Positions 58,798 to 64,000 of a stretch of DNA of 64,000 nt are shown here, piece by piece; within the stretch, counting starts at the first letter, position 1, and each line of letters opens with the position of its first letter. The notes under the pieces are model-generated. The model saw nothing but the letters and a program-made list of their open reading frames with translations. It searched no databases and was not told the DNA's origin. The stretch is from assembly GCF_004296575.1 (NCBI RefSeq), contig NZ_SAYT01000005.1:124001-188000 (forward strand). Reading direction: 5' to 3'. The position numbers were made by a program, and so were the translations under genes. The DNA is from Dyella amyloliquefaciens (GTDB taxonomy: Bacteria > Pseudomonadota > Gammaproteobacteria > Xanthomonadales > Rhodanobacteraceae).

Positions 58798-60837
58798 GTG
58801 TCGTACAACACGGAAAACATCCGCAACATCGCCCTTGCCGGACATTCCAGCTCAGGCAAGACCACGCTGTTCGAAGCGCTGCTGCATGCCGGTGGCGTCA
58901 TCCAGGCCCAGGGATCGGTGGAACGCGGCACCACGCAGTCCGATACCGACGTACAGGAAAAATCGCGCGGCCACTCCATCGACTCGGCCATCGCCTCCCT
59001 CGATGTGAACGGTTGCCACATCAACCTCATCGATACCGCCGGCTATGCGGATTTCCGCGGCCCTACCCTGTCCACCTTTGCGGCAGTGGAAACTGTTGCC
59101 GTGGTGGTCAATGCCTGCAACGGCATCGAGTACGGCACGCGTCGCATGATGGAGCGTGCCGGTGAGCGACGTCTCGCCCGCATCCTGGTCGTCAACAAGA
59201 TCGACTTCGAGGGCGCCCGCCTCAGCGCCTTGGTTGATGCGCTACGCGAGGAGTTCGGCACGCAATGCCTGCCCGTGAACCTGCCCGGGCAAGGCGGCAA
59301 GCTGGTGCGCGACTGTTTCTTCCACAGCGAAGGCCAGACCGATTTCTCCTCGTTGGCCGAAGCGCACCAGCGCATCGTCGACCAGGTGGTGGAGATCAAC
59401 GAATCGGTGATGGGCCACTATCTCGATTCCGGCGAAGACGACCTCAGCCCGCAGGAACTGCACGATGCCTTCGAGCAATGCCTGCGCGAAGGACACCTCA
59501 TCCCGATCTGCTTCGTCAGCGCGCGCACGGGCGCCGGCGTGAAGGAATTCCTCGAACTCGCCGAGCGCTTGCTGCCCAATCCCTCCGAAGGCAACTCGCC
59601 GCCCTTCCTCAATGGCGAGAACGAGGAGATCACCGTCAACGCGGATCCCGAGCAGCACGTGATCGCCGACGTATTCAAGATCGTCAACGACCCCTTCGTG
59701 GGCAAGCTGGGCATTTTCCGCGTCTGGCAGGGCACCATTCGCAAGGACACCCAACTGTTCATCGACGACAGCAAGAAAGCCTTCAAGGTGGGCCACCTGT
59801 TCCGCCTGCGCGGCAAGACGCATGAGGAAATCGACCACGCCATTCCTGGCGACATCGCCGCCATCGCCAAGGTGGAAGAGATCCATTTCGACGCGGTGCT
59901 GCACGACTCCCACGATGAAGACCGCATCCACCTCGCGCCGATACCCGTGCCGCAACCGATGTTCGGCCTGGCGCTGGAACCGAGGCACAAGGGACAGGAG
60001 CAGAAGCTCTCGCAGGCGCTCGGAAGGTTGGCCGAAGAGGATCCCTGCTTCCGCGTGGAGCACCACAAGGAGCTCAACGAGACCGTGATTCGCGGCCTCT
60101 CGGACCTGCACCTGAAAATCATGCTCGAACGCATGAAAGAGCGCTATGGCGTCGAGGTGAATACGCATCCACCGCGCATCGCCTATCGCGAAACCATCGC
60201 GGGCCGTGCGGAAGGCCACCATCGCCACAAGAAGCAGACCGGCGGCGCCGGCCAGTTCGGCGAAGTGTTCCTGCGCGTGGAGCCGCTCGATCGCGGCGCC
60301 GGCTTTGAATTCATCGACGCGGTGAAAGGCGGCGTCATTCCCGGCCAGTTCCTGCCCGCCATCGAGAAAGGCGTGCGCCAGGCGCTGGAAAGCGGTGCGG
60401 TCGCCGGCTATCCCATCCAGGATCTGCGCGTCACGGTATACGACGGCAAGTATCACCCTGTGGATTCGAAGGAAGTGGCCTTCGTCAGCGCTGGCAAGAA
60501 AGCCTTCCTCGACGCGGTGGGTAAGGCGCGGCCGATCGTGCTCGAGCCCATCGTCGATGTCGAAGTGGCCATTCCCGAGGGGAGCGTGGGCGACGTGACC
60601 GGCGGACTGGCCGGCAAGCGCGCGCGCATCATGGGCACCGATTCGCTGCGTGGCGGCGAGCTGGTGATCAAGGCGCAGGCACCACTTGCCGAACTCACCG
60701 ACTATCCCTCGGAACTGAAGGCGATGACCGGCGGCCGGGGCCGCTACAGTCTCGACCTCAGCCATTACGAACCCGTGCCTCCTCCGGTGCAGAAGCAGCT
60801 GGCCGAAGCATGGAAGCCGCACGTGGAAGAAGACTGA
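58798..60837 (+). CDS. EF-G-like GTPase (FusA2/EF-G2 type)
   Basis: A 679-residue translational GTPase paralogue. G1 is AGHSSSGKTT (14-23), G3 is DTAGYADF (79-86) instead of DTPGHVDF, and G4 is NKID (133-136). Switch I reads SRGHSIDSA, replacing the usual RGITI. Domains II to V follow, including RVEPLDRGAGFEFIDAVKGG and VAFVSAGKKAF. Such proteins lie beside a separate bona fide fusA in most bacteria and their exact role is unclear. A GTG start at 58798 with AGGAGG upstream is preferred over the Arg-rich longer frame. Confidence 0.88.
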   Translation: MSYNTENIRNIALAGHSSSGKTTLFEALLHAGGVIQAQGSVERGTTQSDTDVQEKSRGHSIDSAIASLDVNGCHINLIDTAGYADFRGPTLSTFAAVETVAVVVNACNGIEYGTRRMMERAGERRLARILVVNKIDFEGARLSALVDALREEFGTQCLPVNLPGQGGKLVRDCFFHSEGQTDFSSLAEAHQRIVDQVVEINESVMGHYLDSGEDDLSPQELHDAFEQCLREGHLIPICFVSARTGAGVKEFLELAERLLPNPSEGNSPPFLNGENEEITVNADPEQHVIADVFKIVNDPFVGKLGIFRVWQGTIRKDTQLFIDDSKKAFKVGHLFRLRGKTHEEIDHAIPGDIAAIAKVEEIHFDAVLHDSHDEDRIHLAPIPVPQPMFGLALEPRHKGQEQKLSQALGRLAEEDPCFRVEHHKELNETVIRGLSDLHLKIMLERMKERYGVEVNTHPPRIAYRETIAGRAEGHHRHKKQTGGAGQFGEVFLRVEPLDRGAGFEFIDAVKGGVIPGQFLPAIEKGVRQALESGAVAGYPIQDLRVTVYDGKYHPVDSKEVAFVSAGKKAFLDAVGKARPIVLEPIVDVEVAIPEGSVGDVTGGLAGKRARIMGTDSLRGGELVIKAQAPLAELTDYPSELKAMTGGRGRYSLDLSHYEPVPPPVQKQLAEAWKPHVEED

Positions 60838-60974
60838 CCCGCACCCACCCGATCGACGTGCGTGGCAGATGCCACGCACCGCCGGGGTGCCTGCGCACCG
60901 CTTGATGCGCGGCGACAACGCCGCCATGTCACTCAATGAATGTGCGCCGGAACCTCTGGCGCAGGAGGCACGAT

Positions 60975-61499
60975 ATGAGCCGCTCCTTCGTCAAGGACGC
61001 GGACGAGTCCGCTGGCGACCGGTTGCCGGACCTCCCGCTCAGCGAACACGCCAACTACGTGACACCACGTGGCATTTCCCAGTTGCGGGCGCGCCTGGTC
61101 GCCGCACGCGAGCGGCGCGACGCGTTGCGCGTCGACGCCGAAACACTGCCCCAGCAGAGCGAACTGGCGGCCCTCGAGCGCAAGCTGCGCTGGCTCAACG
61201 CGCGTGTGGGCAGCGCCATCGAAGTGGACTTGTCACAGCAGCCGCGCGATCGCGTGGCGTTCGGTGCGCTGGTAACCGTGGACAGCGACGAAGGCGAGGC
61301 GCGCTATCGGATCGTGGGCGAGGACGAGGCTGACGTGGAGCACGGACTGGTGAGCTATGTATCGCCGCTGGCGGTGGCCTTGCTCGGTGCCCGAGTGGGT
61401 GATGAAGTCGTTTGGCAGCGGCCGGCAGGCGACCTCACGGTGGAGATCGTCGCCATCGAGTATCCCGACGACGAGCGCGACACCCAGGCTCCGTTGTAG
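60975..61499 (+). CDS. GreA/GreB-family transcription factor-like protein
   Basis: A 174-residue protein. The N-terminal coiled-coil region is short (VTPRGISQLRARLVAARERR to LAALERKLRWLNARV). The C-terminal FKBP-like domain has DRVAFGALVTVDSDEGEARY, VGEDEADVEHGLVSYVSPLA and LGARVGDEVV, as in GreB. The acidic tip needed for RNA cleavage in GreA/GreB (GDLxENA-type) is absent; the tip reads ETLPQQSEL. It may act like Rnk or other Gre homologues that modulate polymerase. AGGAGG precedes the ATG. The stop codon falls in a REP arm. Confidence 0.82.
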   Translation: MSRSFVKDADESAGDRLPDLPLSEHANYVTPRGISQLRARLVAARERRDALRVDAETLPQQSELAALERKLRWLNARVGSAIEVDLSQQPRDRVAFGALVTVDSDEGEARYRIVGEDEADVEHGLVSYVSPLAVALLGARVGDEVVWQRPAGDLTVEIVAIEYPDDERDTQAPL

Positions 61500-61518
61500 G
61501 AGCGCACCCTGTGCGCGG
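61495..61518. repeat. single GTAG-type REP unit overlapping a stop codon
   Basis: One REP arm (GTAGGAGCGCACCCTGTGCG, one base different from the others) begins inside the Gre-like gene and provides its TAG stop at 61497-61499. No partner arm lies within 300 bases. Confidence 0.78.
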
Positions 61519-61833
61519 GGCCTCTCGCCTCGGTCTGGATTTTTGTGTTTCTTTAGAGAGCAGTGTTTGGCCTTGGGTAGGCACGCTGCCGCCAGCGTGC
61601 CACCCACGCGGCGGGCGTTTCGATCTCCTGCCGGCGCTCGAGTCACTTTTCTTTTGCTGGCCCAAAAGAAAAGTAACCCAAAGAAAACGGCCTTTAGAGC
61701 CAAGGCTCATAGCGTGGTGTGGGATACAAGCCTGAAGAAGTCCGGAGCCCGGATTGCGACCGCCTTCGCCAATAGCTGGCGGCTACACCGCAACGCGCCA
61801 ATGCGCTGAGGACTTAAAGCCGCGCCCGCTTCG

Positions 61834-61883
61834 CTCCCTCTCCCCTCCGGGGAGAGGGCTGGGGTGAGGGGCGGGTGCTAGCC
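61834..61883. repeat. CTCTCCCC-type repeat, single end
   Basis: The stem CCCTCTCCCC/GGGGAGAGGG (61836-61858) is followed by CTGGGGTGAGGGGCGGGTGC and TAGCC. The outer part matches the 3' end of the DUF559 unit (GGGGCCGGGCTAGCC at 35775). No inverted partner is close by. Confidence 0.83.
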
Positions 61884-61907
61884 ACAACGTCGCCTATGGA
61901 ACGCCCC

Positions 61908-61982
61908 TGTAGGAGCGCACCCAGTGCTCGACCGCGGCGTGGGGCATCACCTCTACGGTCGCGCACTGGGTGCGCTCCCACA
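61908..61982. repeat. GTAG-type REP pair (inverted)
   Basis: Arms at 61908-61931 and 61959-61982 with a 27-base spacer, heads outwards. One arm has CTCCCAC instead of CTCCTAC and the other GTGCTCGA instead of GTGCGCGA, so this pair is slightly decayed. Confidence 0.83.
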
Positions 61983-62352
61983 ACGAACGACGACTCCCAA
62001 AGTCTCCGCGACGCGATGTGCCGCGCAGTGGCACGAGCCGTCAAACCTCCTCTGTGTGGCGGTGAGGGGTGGACGATCAGGCCCCGCAGGGGTGCCCGAC
62101 AGGACGTCGGGCACTTTTCGTCCGGGCAGGAGCCCGGTCGAAAAGTCCGACCGCCCCTCACGGACTGGCTGGGCGCAGCCCGGCCAGCGCCACGCGGGGT
62201 GCCGTTCTCTTTGGTTACTTTCTGACGCGAAGCTAATCCCTGTGGGACTTGGGCAAGCAAGAGAAAGTGACCCGGGCCGCGGCAGCGGTCCGGAAGCCCG
62301 CGGCAGGCGAGCAAGCTCGCGGGAGCGCCAGATCAGGAGCGAAAGTCACTGG

Positions 62353-62372
62353 ACTCCTGCCTTCGCAGGAGT
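62353..62372. repeat. short hairpin ACTCCTGC-CTTC-GCAGGAGT
   Basis: A perfect 8-bp stem with a CTTC loop, flanked by GTGACGAATC. It resembles the widespread TTCCCGCCTTCGCGGGAAT-type intergenic repeat of proteobacteria, but with a different stem. No link to the flanking genes is visible. Confidence 0.6.
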
Positions 62373-62403
62373 GACGAATCGGAAAGACTGAGGCCAAAGG
62401 CAA

Positions 62404-62427
62404 TCGCGCACTGGGTGCGCTCCTACA
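62404..62427. repeat. single GTAG-type REP unit
   Basis: One REP arm, in the CTAC-ending orientation, lies 13 bases beyond the SET-domain gene stop. It may be half of a former pair and may help end the SET transcript. Confidence 0.8.
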
Positions 62428-62440
62428 GGAGCGGTAACGC

Positions 62441-62908
62441 TCAGCGCTTGGCCTTCAGCAACGTCCCCGTGCAGTTCTTCGAACCGCACAGGCACTTCCA
62501 CAACTTCTTCAGGCGCGCCGTATGCGGCACATCCAGCGTGATGCCGTAGTCGTAGGTCAGCTCTTCGCCGGGCTTGATGTTGCGGATCGCCTCGATCAGC
62601 ACGCGATCCTTGCGCGGATCGCCATTCTCGGCCTCTTCGATCAACGCCTGGCAGTTCGGATCGCAGCTGTGGTTGATCCAGCGCGCCGTGTTGCCCTTGC
62701 GGTTGGCATCGATCAGGTAATAGTCGTTGAGCGTGAACAGGAAGGTGTGTCCCGTCTCGCCACCGTCGCCGTACAGCACGTCTGCTTCGACGTGGGTCAT
62801 CAACGTGCCCTTGTACTCGATGATTTCCTCACCCTTCTTGATCGGGGCGACGGCGAACACGCCATTGCCGTGGATGGGAGAGCGGCGGGCAACGATACGT
62901 CGGGTCAT
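62441..62908 (-). CDS. SET-domain protein, predicted lysine methyltransferase
   Basis: A 155-residue protein. The N-terminal SET part is RRIVARRSPIHGNGVFAVAP and KGEEIIEYKG. The SAM/zinc core is ARWINHSCDPNCQALI (NHSCDPNC, 79-86), then GEELTYDYG, and a post-SET cysteine cluster KCLCGSKNCTG near the end. The combination is typical of SET methyltransferases. Bacterial members occur in xanthomonads and chlamydiae and may modify host or own proteins; the substrate is unknown. The ATG at 62908 is chosen over a TTG two codons earlier. Confidence 0.9.
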   Translation of the reverse strand: MTRRIVARRSPIHGNGVFAVAPIKKGEEIIEYKGTLMTHVEADVLYGDGGETGHTFLFTLNDYYLIDANRKGNTARWINHSCDPNCQALIEEAENGDPRKDRVLIEAIRNIKPGEELTYDYGITLDVPHTARLKKLWKCLCGSKNCTGTLLKAKR

Positions 62909-63076
62909 GAGCAAACCAGATGGTCAGGGGAGCAGGCGATGATGCCTGTTGCGCTGCGCCATGTGAACCTCCCGGCCACCACGGACGTTCGTCACGCGGT
63001 CGTGATCGCAGCCAGATTGAGATCACCGGGACGATGACCTACCCCGTGACAGAGGGCTCGGTCATCCTGCTAAGAT

Positions 63077-63092
63077 TCAAACAATCGTTTGA
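63077..63092 (+). promoter_or_regulatory. PsrA-like operator TCAAAC-AATC-GTTTGA
   Basis: A perfect 6-bp inverted repeat around AATC. It fits the (G/C)AAAC-N2-4-GTTT(G/C) consensus known for PsrA, the TetR-type repressor of fatty-acid degradation and stress genes in Pseudomonas and relatives. A TAAGAT -10-like hexamer (63071-63076) abuts it and the lipoprotein ATG is 10 bases later. Position and the acyl-CoA dehydrogenase downstream make a repressor site likely. The regulator gene is not in the window. Confidence 0.65.
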
Positions 63093-63101
63093 GGTGAATC
63101 C

Positions 63102-63584
63102 ATGGGACGACTGCTTCGCTATGTAGCGCTCGGAGCTCTGGTGGCCGGATTGGTGGCTTGCGGGCCGCCAAAGAAAAGCGTGTTTCCGCCCACGGTGAGC
63201 ATCCAGGAGATGACCACGCGGCCCGACGGCCAGTGGCGCCTCACCGTTCGCATCCAGAACAACAGCTACGGCAGCATGGATTTCAGCTCGCTCGACGGTG
63301 AACTGAAGGTCGCGGAGCTGGTGCCGGTGCGCCTGCACAGCCGCTTCGACCTGGACATCCCTCCGTTTGCGGCCGACGTCACCCAGATCGACGTCCTCCC
63401 CACCCCGGAAATGACGGCCACGCTGAAGACCGCGGCGGCCAAGGGCAGCGCAGGCAGCGTGCCCTACAGCGTGATCGGCAGTGCGCACGCCAAGCCGGAA
63501 CAGGAAGACAAGGCGCGCGATTTCTCTTTCCACGGCAACGACTGGCTTTCGCCGGTGCCGGGCATCCCTAACACCTGGCGCTGA
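63102..63584 (+). CDS. small lipoprotein upstream of an acyl-CoA dehydrogenase
   Basis: A 160-residue lipoprotein: MGRLLRYVALGALVAGLVAC with the Cys at residue 20 as lipidation site. The body is a beta-sandwich-like domain (VSIQEMTTRPDGQWRLTVRI, NNSYGSMDFSSLDGELKVAE) resembling LEA14-type immunoglobulin-like domains, without a known function. It lies 36 bases before the acyl-CoA dehydrogenase gene, behind the PsrA-like site, so it may aid lipid or fatty-acid handling (inference). GAGGTGA precedes the ATG. Confidence 0.86.
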   Translation: MGRLLRYVALGALVAGLVACGPPKKSVFPPTVSIQEMTTRPDGQWRLTVRIQNNSYGSMDFSSLDGELKVAELVPVRLHSRFDLDIPPFAADVTQIDVLPTPEMTATLKTAAAKGSAGSVPYSVIGSAHAKPEQEDKARDFSFHGNDWLSPVPGIPNTWR

Positions 63585-63620
63585 ACACCGCGCCCGCATC
63601 ATCAACGAAGGAACTTCGCC

Positions 63621-64000
63621 ATGACGATCTACAAGGCCCCTCTCGACGACCAGCGCTTCACCCTTTTCGACGTGCTCGGTGCCGAAGCCGTTCTCACCAA
63701 GCTGCAGGGTGGCGACGGCCACACGCGGGACCTGCTGGACGCCGTGCTGGAGGAAGCCGGTCGACTGAGCGAAGCGGTGCTTGCGCCGTTCAACGCCAGC
63801 GGTGACCAGGAAGGCTGCGTCTACGACAAAGCCACGCAGACGGTGACCACGCCCAAGGGCTTCAAGGAAGCGTTCAAGGCCTTCGCCGAAGGTGGCTGGA
63901 CCGGCCTCACCCAGGGCGAACACTTCGGCGGCCAGGGCCTGCCGAACGTGATGGGCACCGCGACCACCGAGATCTTCCAGTCGGGCAACCTGTCGTGGAG
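63621..64000 (+). CDS. acyl-CoA dehydrogenase, N-terminal part (runs off the window)
   Basis: The visible 126 residues begin MTIYKAPLDDQRFTLFDVLG and continue with LEEAGRLSEAVLAPFNASGD, QEGCVYDKATQTVTTPKGFK and GGWTGLTQGEHFGGQGLP, the N-terminal helical domain of the long (about 590-residue) acyl-CoA dehydrogenase subfamily. These enzymes oxidise acyl-CoA with FAD in beta-oxidation. The active-site base lies beyond the edge. It is preceded by AAGGAAC at good spacing and probably shares a transcript with the lipoprotein. Confidence 0.9.
   Translation, partial: MTIYKAPLDDQRFTLFDVLGAEAVLTKLQGGDGHTRDLLDAVLEEAGRLSEAVLAPFNASGDQEGCVYDKATQTVTTPKGFKEAFKAFAEGGWTGLTQGEHFGGQGLPNVMGTATTEIFQSGNLSW

Larger units (their letters stand above)
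61519..62440. other. 0.9 kb intergenic repeat mosaic
   Basis: No gene was recognised. The block is a patchwork: an inverted repeat ACTTTTCTTTT/AAAAGAAAAGT (61645-61674) and a worn relative around 62210-62270 (GTTACTTTCT/AGAAAGTGAC); a CTCTCCCC-type copy (61834-61883); a REP pair (61908-61982); the hairpin ACTCCTGC-CTTC-GCAGGAGT (62353-62372); and a single REP arm (62404-62427). It lies between converging genes and probably accumulated elements. Confidence 0.8.

Noticed and set aside
61357-61809. 150-codon plus-strand frame running from the Gre-like gene into the repeat mosaic
   Set aside because: It overlaps the end of the Gre-like gene in another frame and then crosses non-coding repeats, with no domain or ribosome site.

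Overview
The window looks like a GC-rich gammaproteobacterial chromosome, most likely Xanthomonadales (Lysobacterales) and probably Rhodanobacteraceae (Dyella, Luteibacter or Rhodanobacter relatives). The evidence is a fused aspartokinase/diaminopimelate decarboxylase, the murL plus MurD2-type ligase pair, GTAG-headed REP repeats, a CTCTCCCC-type inverted repeat family and many Xanthomonas-like gene contents. The genus call is inference from memory of these markers, not from a search. No rRNA, tRNA, CRISPR array, prophage or classical insertion sequence was seen.

Layout. 1-6.3 kb: tsaB, a small SnoaL-like/hydrolase/XRE-regulator group, a VOC protein, a YoaA/DinG-type helicase and a second VOC protein. 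6.4-14.5 kb (minus strand): a TPR lipoprotein beside penicillin-binding protein 1b (possible LpoP-type activator), an SDR-type protein, a TPR membrane protein and RelA. 14.5-20 kb: a small exported protein, HrpA helicase carrying an in-frame repeat insertion, and dps with a predicted OxyR site against its promoter. 20-31 kb: a GH17-GT2 glucan synthase, tamA-tamB and an M13 peptidase. 31-41 kb (minus strand): a DUF6632-like membrane protein, two GNATs, a PhnB-like protein, the MurD2-type ligase with murL, a broken DUF559 gene flanked by inverted repeats, the fused lysine-pathway enzyme and class I fumarase.

41-50 kb: two tandem 643-residue S53 (sedolisin) proteases with duplicated leaders and strong terminators, an APC permease, and a molybdenum hydroxylase pair that has lost both its first iron-sulfur cluster ligands and the usual catalytic glutamate. 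50-58 kb: a PlpD-type patatin autotransporter, a DUF4136 lipoprotein, a large exported protein of unknown function, and two paralogous TonB-like proteins sharing a four-cysteine C-terminal domain. 58-64 kb: an EF-G-like GTPase, a GreB-like factor, a 0.9 kb repeat mosaic, a SET-domain protein, and a lipoprotein plus acyl-CoA dehydrogenase behind a PsrA-like operator.

The strongest leads for new biology are (1) the inverted-repeat element that appears both inside hrpA and around a DUF559 nuclease-like gene, suggesting a nuclease-linked mobile unit and its deleted derivative; (2) the degenerate molybdenum hydroxylase; (3) the tandem TonB-like proteins with a shared four-Cys domain; and (4) the nested inverted-repeat block in front of tamA.
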